From Dyadobacter sp. NIV53 (GTDB lineage Bacteria > Bacteroidota > Bacteroidia > Cytophagales > Spirosomataceae), in contig NZ_CP081299.1 of the NCBI RefSeq assembly GCF_019711195.1, positions 6,792,501 to 6,856,500 on the forward strand: a stretch of 64,000 bases of DNA, written 5' to 3'. The translations under genes were made by a program, and so were the position numbers. Of this stretch, positions 45,185 to 55,000 are shown piece after piece (position 1 is the first letter of the stretch; the number at the start of each line of letters is the position of its first letter). The notes beneath the pieces were generated by a model. The model was not told where the DNA came from. It worked only from the letters and a program-made list of their open reading frames with translations, and did not search any database.

Positions 45185-47347
45185 ATGCTTACAAAATTAC
45201 CAGAGACAAAATCTTTAATAAGATTCTCAATATGCTTTGCCATGATCTTATTTTCATTTGATCTGATGGCACAAAGCCGATGCGGGTCAATGGAATTACT
45301 GGATAAAAAATTTCAGGTTAATCCAGCTTTGAAAATCACATTTGACAACAGAAGAACTCAGCTTGAAAAGATCATCAATGCACGTATTGCATCGGGACAA
45401 TCCCTGAAAACCGCTGAGGCTATTACAATTCCGGTCGTTTTTCATGTAGTGCTCAGCAGGCAGTCACAAGTGCAAGTGACGGATGCCCAGATACAGGCAC
45501 AGCTTGATACTTTAAACCGCGATTATGCAGGCTTAAACCACAGATCGGATTCAAGGATACAACCAGCCTTTTTAAATATTTACGGCGAATCAGGTATTCA
45601 GTTTTGTATGGCACAACGAACTCCTAATGATGAAACTGCTACTGGTATTCACAGGGATACAACTACAAGATCATCCTTTGTATATACCACCAGTGACGTA
45701 AAACACAGCACAACCGGCGGAACAGATGCCTGGGATCCTGATCGATATTTTAATATCTGGATATGTGATCTGTCAAACGATATCCTGGGTTATGCCACAT
45801 TTCCTGACGATGGCATTCCCGATGAGCAAGGCGTTGTGATTGACTATGCCAGTTTGCCGGGAGGCAATGCTACGGGCTATAACCTGGGAAAAACGCTGAC
45901 GCATGAAACCGGACACTATTTTGACCTGTACCATATCTGGGGTGATGATAATGGTTCATGCAACGGATCCGACGGAATAGCGGATACACCCAACCAGGGG
46001 AACAGTACAACGGCTTTGCATACTGGTATTTTGACGGACAACTGTACAACAGCTTCACCGGGAATTATGTATCAGAATTATATGGATTACACACCTGACG
46101 CTGCTTTGTTCATGTTTACGACTTTGCAAGTAGCTCATATGCAGCAGGTTTACGCCAATCTGCGTTCTTCGCTTGGATCTTCCAATGCCTGTACTCCTGT
46201 TAATCTTGCCAATAAAGATGCGTATATTAAGTCCATTGTTTCCCCGGATCAGCGGTTATGCAGCGGCACATTTATTCCCCAGGTTGTATTGAGAAACCAG
46301 GGATTGGAAACGCTTAATTCCGTCACTATTACAACCAGCATTTCGAATGGAAATACCACAAGTTTCAACTGGACCGGATCCCTTTCGACGTATGGTGAAG
46401 TAACTGTAACATTACCTGCTTTGACGGTTGGCGAAGGTAATCACGTACTAACGGTTACCGGCTCAAATCCGAATGGAGCGGCAGACGAAAATACAGCAAA
46501 TGACGAAATCAGCCTGGATTTTATGTATTACGCACCAATTGCCGCCCCGGTAACTGAAAGCTTTGAAAGTACTTTCCTTCCCGAGAAATGGGATATTGTA
46601 AATGAGGATGGCGGAAGCAGCTGGGAGAAAACATCTGCTGGCTCCAAAACGGGTTCAGCATCAGTCCGGATCGCCAACTTTGATAATGAGGCTGTCGGGC
46701 AAAAAGATTATTTGCGCAGCCCCACAGTCAATATTGCCAACGCTGACTCTGCTTTTGTATCATTCCAGGTTGCCGCGGCCACATATACAAGTTCATCGGC
46801 TCAAAATAATGTATGGGATACTTTACAGGTGCTTGTCAGTACGGACTGCGGCAAGACTTATACCAGCGTTTATAAAAAGTGGGGATCAACGCTCATTACG
46901 AGATCGGGTGCAACCAGAACAGCTTTCCAGCCCGGATCAGGCGAATGGCGTCAGGAAGAAATTAATATAGGTCAATTTATTTCCAGCGGAGATATTCTGG
47001 TTGCTTTCCTGAATATCAATGGTAATGAAAATGATATTTACCTGGACGACATCAATATCAGGACAGTAACAGTTAACCCAAATTTGAAGGAAGCAGGTTT
47101 TCTGGTATCGCCAAACCCGACTGACGGAGCTATATCAGTCCAGTTTTATCCGCATCCTGCCAATTTAAAAGGGATCTATATTTACAATACTTCCGGACAA
47201 TTAATTGAGGACAAGCTGATTACAAATGGCGTCGTCACCACTAATATCTACAATTTCGATCTGACTTATGCTTCTGCCGGGCTTTATATAGTGAAGGCAG
47301 TTTTTGAAGATAAGATTTTGACCAGGAAATTTGTTAAAGTAAAATAG
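45185..47347 (+). CDS. secreted M43-family zinc metalloprotease with T9SS sorting domain
   Basis: 720 residues: signal peptide, M43 (pappalysin-like) catalytic domain to about 340, a CARDB/Ig-like domain, a MAM- or jelly-roll-like domain (SFESTFLPEKWDIVNEDGGS) and a C-terminal type IX secretion sorting domain (LVSPNPTDGAISVQFYPHP, ending LTRKFVKVK). The zinc site is HETGHYFDLYH, with His240, Glu241, His244 and His250; the usual Gly before the last ligand is Asp. The Met-turn is probably YQNYMDYT. Exported to the surface or medium for protein breakdown. Confidence 0.93.
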   Translation: MLTKLPETKSLIRFSICFAMILFSFDLMAQSRCGSMELLDKKFQVNPALKITFDNRRTQLEKIINARIASGQSLKTAEAITIPVVFHVVLSRQSQVQVTDAQIQAQLDTLNRDYAGLNHRSDSRIQPAFLNIYGESGIQFCMAQRTPNDETATGIHRDTTTRSSFVYTTSDVKHSTTGGTDAWDPDRYFNIWICDLSNDILGYATFPDDGIPDEQGVVIDYASLPGGNATGYNLGKTLTHETGHYFDLYHIWGDDNGSCNGSDGIADTPNQGNSTTALHTGILTDNCTTASPGIMYQNYMDYTPDAALFMFTTLQVAHMQQVYANLRSSLGSSNACTPVNLANKDAYIKSIVSPDQRLCSGTFIPQVVLRNQGLETLNSVTITTSISNGNTTSFNWTGSLSTYGEVTVTLPALTVGEGNHVLTVTGSNPNGAADENTANDEISLDFMYYAPIAAPVTESFESTFLPEKWDIVNEDGGSSWEKTSAGSKTGSASVRIANFDNEAVGQKDYLRSPTVNIANADSAFVSFQVAAATYTSSSAQNNVWDTLQVLVSTDCGKTYTSVYKKWGSTLITRSGATRTAFQPGSGEWRQEEINIGQFISSGDILVAFLNINGNENDIYLDDINIRTVTVNPNLKEAGFLVSPNPTDGAISVQFYPHPANLKGIYIYNTSGQLIEDKLITNGVVTTNIYNFDLTYASAGLYIVKAVFEDKILTRKFVKVK

Positions 47348-47369
47348 GATTTAATTTTTGAATCTGGTA

Positions 47370-47415
47370 AAACGAAAGAAAGCCGGCTGATTTTTCAGCC
47401 GGCTTTCTTTCGTTT
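47370..47415. terminator. bidirectional intrinsic terminator with 21-bp stem
   Basis: Perfect stem AAACGAAAGAAAGCCGGCTGA (47370-47390) with a TTTT loop; the other arm ends at 47415. Between convergent genes. Confidence 0.92.
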
Positions 47416-47425
47416 GTCTATTTTC

Positions 47426-47821
47426 TTACAATATGCGTTTCACAATTACTTTACTATTCGTTTGCGAAACGGCAAACTCTTTTGCATTTTCAGAAGGAGG
47501 AGAAATGAAAATCTGTTTTTTCTTTTTACCATCCGTAGAAACCCAGTTTGCCGAATATATTTCAGGTAGCGGGCCAGAATAAACCGGACGGTTATCAGAA
47601 TGCATAAAAACTTCTTCCTCTTCATAGGCTAATCCTAAATCACTCCCTGTGATCACATCACAGATGATTTTCAATTTGCCAAAATCATCGTCAGCCAAAC
47701 CTTTAATTCTGGCTTTTCCATAAAATGGGTCCTCTTCAAAGTCCCAGCGGATATAATATTCAATAATGTTTCCTATTTGAGAATCAATATAATCGGCGGT
47801 TAGCAGTTGTTCCTGGCTCAT
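47426..47821 (-). CDS. uncharacterised acidic protein, 131 aa
   Basis: From MSQEQLLTADYIDSQIGNII; the frame opens 10 codons earlier. A beta-rich soluble protein (EYYIRWDFEEDPFYGKARIK, VFMHSDNRPVYSGPLPEIYS) without signal peptide. Not recognised. It has a good promoter of its own upstream, supporting a real gene. Confidence 0.65.
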   Translation of the reverse strand: MSQEQLLTADYIDSQIGNIIEYYIRWDFEEDPFYGKARIKGLADDDFGKLKIICDVITGSDLGLAYEEEEVFMHSDNRPVYSGPLPEIYSANWVSTDGKKKKQIFISPPSENAKEFAVSQTNSKVIVKRIL

Positions 47822-47894
47822 GGTGTTGTATGTTTTTCTATAGTCTTTCAAATAAATTGACTTTGGCGTATACCCTGATAGCGGAGCATTTTGA

Positions 47895-47925
47895 CAAATG
47901 TAATCGGTAACGGCTTTTTTCCAAA
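47895..47925 (-). promoter_or_regulatory. Bacteroidota promoter for the 131-aa gene
   Basis: On the minus strand TTTG (47925-47922), 19 bp spacer, TACATTTG (47902-47895): a full match to the Bacteroidota consensus, giving a 5' leader of about 65 nt. The remainder of the divergent gap up to 48143 shows no gene. Confidence 0.65.
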
Positions 47926-48143
47926 GATAAATTCAGCTCTTTTAGTGGATTTTATGAAAATAAAATATTAAGACCAACTCTTTCTGTGTATAATATTGAA
48001 AAAAAGAATTATAAACAACCAAATACTATACGAAGTTGTGTCTGGTTTTTTAAAATCAAATGGAGGGGTATGGTTTTTGTTCCAGCATTTTTCTGAATGA
48101 CTGCAATTTCAGAAGTATTTTACCTCATCCAGCTAGCAATGAT

Positions 48144-51100
48144 ATGTTTAAAACTCAACGATTTAACGGGTGGCAATCCGGGTTTGTTCTTTTTAAAAAG
48201 ACAATTTTTTTTCAGCTCTTTATTTTTTTCAGCATTTCTTTTAAGGTCAGCGGTCAGCAAGCTGGTAGTGATACAATCCCGAAACCAATTACCACTGATA
48301 CGCTGGTAAAGTCAAAACCACAATCCGATTCTACTTCCAAACCGGCTGTAAAAACAGATACAATCTCGAAACCAGCCACTATAAGGCCCGACTCGTCAAA
48401 GATCTCTGACAGTACCGCGATGGAAAAAATCCCGGGAAATGTTACAAAATCAATCATTCAAACACAGGATACAACGTCTGTCAAAGTAAGTAATGATTCT
48501 ATTCCTTCCGTTGGAGTTGGCGCAAGAGCTGTTAAGGGAACAGTGGTAGATGAGAATGGGACGGGTTTGCCTGGTGTTAGTGTTTTGATTAAAAATACTA
48601 AAATACAAGCAGTTACAACTCCGGAAGGTGCTTTTGATATAAAAGTGCCGGCTAAGGCAATAATGATTTTTAGCTATGTCGGATTTACCACACAGGAAAT
48701 TCCTGTCCGCAAACAAGCCACTTACAATATTCAGTTGGTACCGGAGGCAAAAGCCTTAAAGGAAGTTGTTGTTGTTGGTTACGGGGCCCAAAGCAAGCGC
48801 GATCTGGCAAGTTCAACTTCCAGGGTTTCTTCCGGAGAATACAAATCGGCTGTTGTTAACACCCTGGACCAGGCATTACAAGGACGAACAACAGGTGTGC
48901 AGATTGTAGAAACTTCGGGGGAACCTGGTGCTGCTTCGGTAGTTCGTATCCGTGGTAACAACTCTTTGAGCGGTAATAATGAACCGCTTTATGTGATCGA
49001 CGGATTTCCTATGCCTGCTTATCGTGAGGCCGGTGCCAATTTTACCGGAGCATATACACAGAACGGATTATATGGGATCAATCCCAATGATATCGAAAGT
49101 ATGGAGGTTCTGAAAGATGCTTCTGCCACTGCTATTTATGGGTCAAGAGGTGCTAATGGCGTTATTCTGATCACAACCAAAGCTGGTAAAAGAGGCACCG
49201 GCAGGGTGGAACTTGTAAATAAAACGTCTTTTGGAACTGTTTCGAACCCAATAAAAATGATGAATTCCCGTCAGTATGCTGAAATCATCAATGAAAGTTA
49301 TAGCCTGAGCGGACGGGTACCACCATTCGGCAATCTGGATAGTGCTTTAACCAACACAGATTGGGTTGCGGCCGTAACACAGCCAAGTTTTCGTCAGGAT
49401 GTTACGCTGAGCTTATCGGGTGGAAGTGCAAAGTCGTCCTATTATATCTCGGGAAATTATCTGAAGGAAAAAGGGACAATCATCAATTCCGACAACAACC
49501 GCGCAAGTATCCGTGCTAATCTGAACAATGAGATCAACAACTGGTATACGGTAAAAGGCCAGTTTGCATTTACCCGTCAGAACTCCAACCGTGCAGTAAC
49601 GGCTTCCAGAGCCTGGCCAAATTCAGGAGGATTAATGGATGGTTTGCGTGCTGCACCAACGCTGCCATTGGATTATTTGGGAAATAATAGTCTGGGAATC
49701 CCGAATTATCAGGGTTATTATTTTGCCAATCCTTACAATGAACTGATGGCCAAAACAGATGTAACCAAGAATGATTTTTCTGTAATTAACATTGAAAATT
49801 ATTTCAAGATTGTGAATGGCTTGCAACTGGTAGTCAGCCTGGGAACGAACCAGAACCTGACAAGGCGAAATGTATTTTTGCCACCAAGTACAGCAGAGGG
49901 AAACCAGGTAAAAGGTAGAGGCAGCAATAATACGTCTAATACATACAGTTATAATGTAAACGCTTATTTTCAATACGAGAAAACATTTAAGAAGAATCAT
50001 TACCTCAATACTACTTTGGGTGTAGAATATAACGACCAGATTGTTGATTTCGTCAACACCAATTCATCAGGTTTCGATGTTCCCTACTTCGGTGTTGACA
50101 ATATCGGGAGTGCCCAATTCCAAAATATCGGTTCGTATAAAGAAGAACGAATTCTGCAATCTGCTTTTGTGCGCGCTAACTATTCTTTTAAAGGGAAATA
50201 TGTCTTAAATACATCTGTACGTGTAGACGGGTCGTCGGCTTTTGCAGAAAACAGAAAATACGGATTATTCCCTTCAGTGGCATTAGCCTGGAACCTGGAT
50301 GCTGAAGATTTCATGAAAGAAGTGAAATTCATTTCAAATAGTAAACTAAGGGCATCGTACGGTGAAACAGGAAGCCAGGCTATCGGTCCCTATTCATCTT
50401 TGTCCCAGTACAGCAGTAGTTTTTATCAGCTTGGCGAAGGTGACAATACGATCGGGACAGGCATTTATCCGACAACACTTGCCAACCCGAACCTTTCCTG
50501 GGAACGGACACGTCAGTTTAATGCCGGGGCAGATTTTAACACTGCCAATGACCGTCTTGTATTCAGCTTTGATTATTACAATAAAACGACTACTGACCTG
50601 CTGCAATACCGGAGGTTACCTACACAGTCTGGGGTAAATTCCATCATTGATAATTATGGGACCATGCGAAACCGGGGGCTTGAATTAAGTATTCAGGCAA
50701 ATATTGTAAAAAGGAAGAATGTGACCTTTTCTTCACGTCTTAACATTTCAAGAAACCTGAATACTCTGATTGATCTGGGTGAAAGAACACAGTCTGATTT
50801 CGTTACTATTAATGGCAATCTGTTGGGTGGGGTATCCGGAATATTAACTCCGGGACAGGAAGTCGGCCAGTTCTTTGGATATAAGGTAGCTGGTTTGACT
50901 CAAACCACAGATTTTGATAGCAATGGTAATCCAACTTTTCCAACATTTGAAGGCCCTGCACCCACAGGTTCAAAAGGAACTCCAGTTTATGGTTCCTGGA
51001 TTTATGCCGATACGGATGGAAGTAACCGGGTGGATGCTGATGACCGTGTTATTCTTGGTAAATCCACACCTGATTTTACCTTTGGCTGGACGAATGATAT

Positions 51101-51575
51101 TACCTGGAAAAACTTTTCTGTCAGTGCACTTGTAACGGGTTCTGTTGGGAATGATGTGTTGAACCTGACCAATTTTTACATCAACAATGGCGTTGTGGAT
51201 TTTGGCGGAGTAGGTTTCAATCAGTCCGAAGATTGGTATAACAACCGCTATACAGAATCCAATATCCATAATAATCCCAAATATCCGGGAATTCAGAGAG
51301 GTATTGCTTCTGGTGATATTAACTCCACAATGATAGAGGACGGAAGTTTTGTGAGGCTGAAAATGCTATCGCTTTCTTATACTTTTCCAAGATTTGGACC
51401 AGTACAAAATCCGCGCTTGTTTGGTACTGCCACCAATCTGTTCACGCTTACAAAATATACAGGTTTTGATCCTGAGGTAAGTTCTTATGCACAGTCGCTG
51501 CTTCAGCAGGGGATTGATTATGGCGCGTATCCTTCCCAGCGTTCTTATACCATAGGTTTTTCATGTAATTTTTAA
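48144..51575 (+). CDS. SusC/RagA-family TonB-linked outer membrane transporter
   Basis: 1143 residues from MFKTQRFNGWQSGF; an earlier in-frame start adds 28 unlikely residues. Signal peptide to about residue 38, then an unusual 85-residue Pro/Ser/Thr/Lys linker with DTIPKP / DTISKP repeats. Then the carboxypeptidase-regulatory-like domain (AVKGTVVDENGTGLPGVSVL), a SusC TonB box-like VVVGYGAQSKRDL, plug domain (VRIRGNNSLSGNNEPLYVID) and a 22-strand barrel ending SYTIGFSCNF. Imports large ligands, usually oligosaccharides or peptides, with TonB energy. SusD follows after 18 bp. Confidence 0.96.
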   Translation: MFKTQRFNGWQSGFVLFKKTIFFQLFIFFSISFKVSGQQAGSDTIPKPITTDTLVKSKPQSDSTSKPAVKTDTISKPATIRPDSSKISDSTAMEKIPGNVTKSIIQTQDTTSVKVSNDSIPSVGVGARAVKGTVVDENGTGLPGVSVLIKNTKIQAVTTPEGAFDIKVPAKAIMIFSYVGFTTQEIPVRKQATYNIQLVPEAKALKEVVVVGYGAQSKRDLASSTSRVSSGEYKSAVVNTLDQALQGRTTGVQIVETSGEPGAASVVRIRGNNSLSGNNEPLYVIDGFPMPAYREAGANFTGAYTQNGLYGINPNDIESMEVLKDASATAIYGSRGANGVILITTKAGKRGTGRVELVNKTSFGTVSNPIKMMNSRQYAEIINESYSLSGRVPPFGNLDSALTNTDWVAAVTQPSFRQDVTLSLSGGSAKSSYYISGNYLKEKGTIINSDNNRASIRANLNNEINNWYTVKGQFAFTRQNSNRAVTASRAWPNSGGLMDGLRAAPTLPLDYLGNNSLGIPNYQGYYFANPYNELMAKTDVTKNDFSVINIENYFKIVNGLQLVVSLGTNQNLTRRNVFLPPSTAEGNQVKGRGSNNTSNTYSYNVNAYFQYEKTFKKNHYLNTTLGVEYNDQIVDFVNTNSSGFDVPYFGVDNIGSAQFQNIGSYKEERILQSAFVRANYSFKGKYVLNTSVRVDGSSAFAENRKYGLFPSVALAWNLDAEDFMKEVKFISNSKLRASYGETGSQAIGPYSSLSQYSSSFYQLGEGDNTIGTGIYPTTLANPNLSWERTRQFNAGADFNTANDRLVFSFDYYNKTTTDLLQYRRLPTQSGVNSIIDNYGTMRNRGLELSIQANIVKRKNVTFSSRLNISRNLNTLIDLGERTQSDFVTINGNLLGGVSGILTPGQEVGQFFGYKVAGLTQTTDFDSNGNPTFPTFEGPAPTGSKGTPVYGSWIYADTDGSNRVDADDRVILGKSTPDFTFGWTNDITWKNFSVSALVTGSVGNDVLNLTNFYINNGVVDFGGVGFNQSEDWYNNRYTESNIHNNPKYPGIQRGIASGDINSTMIEDGSFVRLKMLSLSYTFPRFGPVQNPRLFGTATNLFTLTKYTGFDPEVSSYAQSLLQQGIDYGAYPSQRSYTIGFSCNF

Positions 51576-51593
51576 TCCTGGCTTTCCACAGAT

Positions 51594-53174
51594 ATGATAT
51601 ACCGTTTAATTATTTCCGCATTTATATTATTCAGTTTTGTTTCCTGCAAAGAAAATCTGGAAGAAACGCCTTTTTCTTCATTAAGCAAAGAGGTTGTTTT
51701 TAAAGATGAAGAAGGGCTGAACCAGGCCACAATCGGCGTTTACCAGGCATGGACAGCACCTGATTTTACAGATATCAGCAGCCGTTTTATTCTCAGTGAA
51801 TCGGGTCACCGTTATGCAACAGCCTGTATAGGCATTGGCGCCGATCCTTATTACCGGTTTGCCCACGTTCCAGGCTCAGGCGCTTTCGAAGCGGTTTGGG
51901 GAAGATTTTATAAGATCATATTCAGGGCAAATACTGTTATTGCCAATGCAACGCTGGCAGTTCCCGGCAAGGAAGAGGAAGCTGATCCTTATATTGCAGA
52001 AGCCAGATTTTTACGCGCCTATGCTTATTTCAATCTGGTCAGATATTTTGGTGGAGTTCCGCTTATCCTGACTGAAATTAATTCATTAAAAGATACTGAT
52101 CTTATATTTGGCCCAAAAAACACAGACGCTGAAGTCTATGATGCGATCATTGCGGACTTAACCTTTGCAGAAGCCAATCTTCCGGATTCAAGGGGAGGAG
52201 TAGAGCTGGGGCGTGTATCGGCGGGGGCTGCGAAAGCTATGCTGGGAAAAGTATTTCTGACTATGGCAGGAAAGCCATTGAGCAAAACGGAAAATTACCA
52301 GAAAGCAGCTGATAAGTTAAACGAAGTGGTTGGAAGCGTAAATGAAGAAAAATATGATTTTGAATTACAGCCTGATTTTGCCAATGTCTTTTCTTTAGGA
52401 AATGAAAGAAACCGTGAAATCGTATTGTCTTTCAGCTACTTTGTAAATTCTTCCAATCCAAATGGCAACATTCTGCCATTTAATTTATTTCCTCCCGGCC
52501 TGGTGAACGGAGACGAACAAACCAATTACGGCCTGACTTACGATTATTATAAATTGTTTGAAGCAACTGACATCCGAAGGGATTTTACACTTGTTCCAAA
52601 ATACGTTTTCAAGGGGGTCGGCAGAACTGACGTCCAGCCTGGCGATAGCATTATATATGATTCGGAATTAGGGAATTATATGAACAAAAGAACGAGGCAA
52701 CCAATCAGCCGCAGTGATTATAAGTATGGAATTGCGTTTGGCAAAATGGCCAGGGAGCCGCGTGCCGCTGGTGCAGCCGTGCAGGGTTACGGAGCAGATT
52801 TGATTGAAATGCGTTTTTCAGATGTATTACTTTGTCTGGCTGAGGCGCTGGTAGAAACAGGAAAACCTGCGGAAGCATTGCCCATTTTAAATAGGGTAAG
52901 AGCTAGGGCCAAAGCAACACTTTCCAAAGCTGCAACCGTTGCAGATGTCCGCGCCGCCATTCGCAAAGAGCGGCGGTTGGAATTAACAGGAGAATTTACG
53001 ACTGTTTTTGATATCCGCCGCTGGGGAACATTAAGCCAGGAAATTGCCGCCATGTCACCGGATCAGATCGTTGACAATATTCTGCTGCCGTATACGCCCA
53101 AACTGGAAATATATCCAATCCCGCAGTCGCAGATTGATGCCAATCCAAAACTTAAACAAAACGACGGTTGGTAA
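51594..53174 (+). CDS. SusD/RagB-family outer membrane lipoprotein
   Basis: 526 residues. Lipobox FVSC at residues about 15-18. SusD features: TPR-like helices (YIAEARFLRAYAYFNLVRYF), FGGVPLIL, ISRSDYKYG, RFSDVLLCLAEALVETGKP and RRLELTGEFTTVFDIRRWG. It caps the SusC barrel and captures ligand at the cell surface. Co-transcribed with SusC. No glycosidase or sigma/anti-sigma pair is adjacent, so the substrate cannot be assigned. Confidence 0.95.
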   Translation: MIYRLIISAFILFSFVSCKENLEETPFSSLSKEVVFKDEEGLNQATIGVYQAWTAPDFTDISSRFILSESGHRYATACIGIGADPYYRFAHVPGSGAFEAVWGRFYKIIFRANTVIANATLAVPGKEEEADPYIAEARFLRAYAYFNLVRYFGGVPLILTEINSLKDTDLIFGPKNTDAEVYDAIIADLTFAEANLPDSRGGVELGRVSAGAAKAMLGKVFLTMAGKPLSKTENYQKAADKLNEVVGSVNEEKYDFELQPDFANVFSLGNERNREIVLSFSYFVNSSNPNGNILPFNLFPPGLVNGDEQTNYGLTYDYYKLFEATDIRRDFTLVPKYVFKGVGRTDVQPGDSIIYDSELGNYMNKRTRQPISRSDYKYGIAFGKMAREPRAAGAAVQGYGADLIEMRFSDVLLCLAEALVETGKPAEALPILNRVRARAKATLSKAATVADVRAAIRKERRLELTGEFTTVFDIRRWGTLSQEIAAMSPDQIVDNILLPYTPKLEIYPIPQSQIDANPKLKQNDGW

Positions 53175-53194
53175 AAGGAGTTTAGCTTTTTGTT

Positions 53195-53231
53195 ATAATG
53201 CGTGGTTCTGCCGGAACTGCGCATTATTTTA
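53195..53231 (+). terminator. terminator of the susCD operon
   Basis: ATAATGCG-tg-GTTC / GAAC-tg-CGCATTAT hairpin with a 5-nt loop followed by a T-rich tail. Confidence 0.8.
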
Positions 53232-53337
53232 TTAAAAGTTTATAGATCATTTGAATTCAGATCATTGAAGTAGTAATTCGAAGTAAACAGCTTGATAAGT
53301 AAATAATGGTGATATTTAAATCAAAAATTATTTATCA

Positions 53338-54267
53338 ATGAAAAATTCATTATTTCAATTCAGTAACTCCAGTGTTGACAGAAGAAAATTTATATTGAAT
53401 GCTGTTCAGTCAATTACTGCGTTGGCATTAATTGGACTCAAACCTGCATTTGCGTTTGAAAATGAAGAAACATCCAAAAAGCCGCCAACCGTACAGGAAA
53501 TAATTAATCTGATTTTAAAAGAAGGGGGCCTGACTCCATTAAAAGAAACGGTGGATACAATCAAAACTGGAAATGGCAACCAGATTGTTACAGGAATTGT
53601 AACGACGATGTTCCCAACGATTACAGTTATCGAAGAAGCTGCGCGGCAAGATGCCAATTTTATTATTGCACATGAACCATCGTTTTATAATCATAATGAT
53701 AAATCGGATTGGGTAAATAATAATAGTGTTTTAAAGCAAAAACAGGCATTGCTTGAAAAACATAAAATGGTCATCTGGCGGTTTCATGATTATTGCCACG
53801 CTCTAAAACCCGATGCGATCAGTTACGGCGTGGCTAAAAAGGCAAACTGGCTTCCTTACTATAAACCGAGCGAAATAATACTTAAAATTCCGCCACTATC
53901 TTTAAAAAAGCTGGTACAGCACCTTAAAACTTCATTGGGGATTTCGCATGTTCGAATCATAGGTAATCTGTCGCAGCAATGTGAACGCATTGCATTGTTG
54001 CCGGGAGCATGGGGTGGGCAAAGGCAGGTTTCGGCTGTGGAATCAGAAAAGCCGGATGTTTTAATTGTAGGCGAAGTTTCAGAATGGGAAACAGCAGAAT
54101 ACATCCGTGATGGAAAATTACTGGGTGGTAAAACTTCTCTTATTATACTGGGCCATGCAGTAAGTGAAGAACCGGGAATGGAATGGTTTGCCGAATGGCT
54201 TCAACCCAAATTACCTGATGTGAAGGTGGTGCATTTAAGTTCGGGCGATCCTTTTGTTTGGGAGTGA
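53338..54267 (+). CDS. exported Nif3-like dinuclear metal-centre protein
   Basis: 309 residues. Tat-like signal (DRRKFILNAVQSITALALIG) then NIF3-like domain: ANFIIAHEPSFYNHND (metal-binding His/Glu), VIWRFHDYCHALKPDAISYG, RIALLPGAWGG and HAVSEEPGMEWFAEWL. NIF3/GTP cyclohydrolase I type 2-like proteins bind two metal ions; enzymatic role is unclear. Most are cytosolic, so Tat export is notable. It follows the susCD terminator and is transcribed separately. Confidence 0.85.
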   Translation: MKNSLFQFSNSSVDRRKFILNAVQSITALALIGLKPAFAFENEETSKKPPTVQEIINLILKEGGLTPLKETVDTIKTGNGNQIVTGIVTTMFPTITVIEEAARQDANFIIAHEPSFYNHNDKSDWVNNNSVLKQKQALLEKHKMVIWRFHDYCHALKPDAISYGVAKKANWLPYYKPSEIILKIPPLSLKKLVQHLKTSLGISHVRIIGNLSQQCERIALLPGAWGGQRQVSAVESEKPDVLIVGEVSEWETAEYIRDGKLLGGKTSLIILGHAVSEEPGMEWFAEWLQPKLPDVKVVHLSSGDPFVWE

Positions 54268-54339
54268 TTGAGAATATTTTTTAATTAAAATGAATTAACG
54301 AAACATGATTTGTCGGACAGAATGGAATTAGTTACGCTC

Positions 54340-54360
54340 GCACCGATTCGCAATCGGTGC
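54340..54360. repeat. short intergenic inverted repeat (REP-like)
   Basis: GCACCGATT / AATCGGTGC, 9-bp stem, 3-nt loop, flanked by GTTACG and GTAACGC outer repeats. Lies between convergent genes; no T-tract. Could be a genome-wide palindromic element. Confidence 0.55.
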
Positions 54361-54398
54361 TCCATGGCCCTGTGTTTGTAACGCGCATCACAAATATT

Positions 54399-54692
54399 TT
54401 ACATTACAAACCCCTCGTAATCAATCTCCAAAAAATCCTCCACATCCTTCATCCAGAATTGTTCAATAAATTGTACGTGCTGCGGGTGATTGGAATAATT
54501 GTCGTAGACTGTTTGGTTTTCAAAAACCATAGACAATCCATATTCAAATTTATTAGTCGGATTGGTTTGTTTCAGGCATTCAAAATTTTGTACACCTGAA
54601 ATATTTGCGAGCTTTTTTGCCGCATCCCAGAAGTCTTTTGCTTCAACTGAATCTGATGAATGTTTGAGTTTGAAAATAACAGAGTGTATCAT
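54399..54692 (-). CDS. Dabb-family (stress-responsive A/B barrel) protein
   Basis: 97 residues from MIHSVIFKLKHSSDSVEAKD. The dimeric alpha/beta barrel pattern is clear: HSVIFKLKH, FECLKQTNPTNKFEYGLSMV, VYDNYSNHPQHVQFIEQFW. Upstream start codons exist at 54698 and 54740 but give extra residues without homology. Family members are small cytosolic proteins, some enzymatic; role unknown. Confidence 0.88.
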   Translation of the reverse strand: MIHSVIFKLKHSSDSVEAKDFWDAAKKLANISGVQNFECLKQTNPTNKFEYGLSMVFENQTVYDNYSNHPQHVQFIEQFWMKDVEDFLEIDYEGFVM

Positions 54693-55000
54693 GATCATTT
54701 GATTTAGGAAATGGAATATCTCAGTTTTTTGGGTTGGCAAAACAAGTTTTGCTCCAACTCTAATTTAAACCAAGATAATGGAAAACAGCGAACACCTGAA
54801 AAATATAATCAGGCCCGAAAACAAATACCCCACCAACAACTAGATTCAGGATTTGCTTCATTTAAGTTACGTATATGATTAAATATATGTAACTATCTGT
54901 TAATCAATTATTGCCGAATAGTAAATGTCCGGAAGTTAAGCATTATTGACCGAGATAGAATATTTATTTTTGACTAGTATTTATCTTAAATAACATAGCC
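54693..55000. other. divergent intergenic region, no gene seen
   Basis: About 308 bp. A 21-codon frame at 54778 is likely chance. A possible -7 box TATTTTTG (54965-54972) for the downstream hydrolase has no well-spaced -33 element. Confidence 0.4.

Noticed and set aside
54778..54843. 21-codon frame in the gap before the BTRD1 gene
   Set aside because: Too short, no homology recognised and no fitting promoter.
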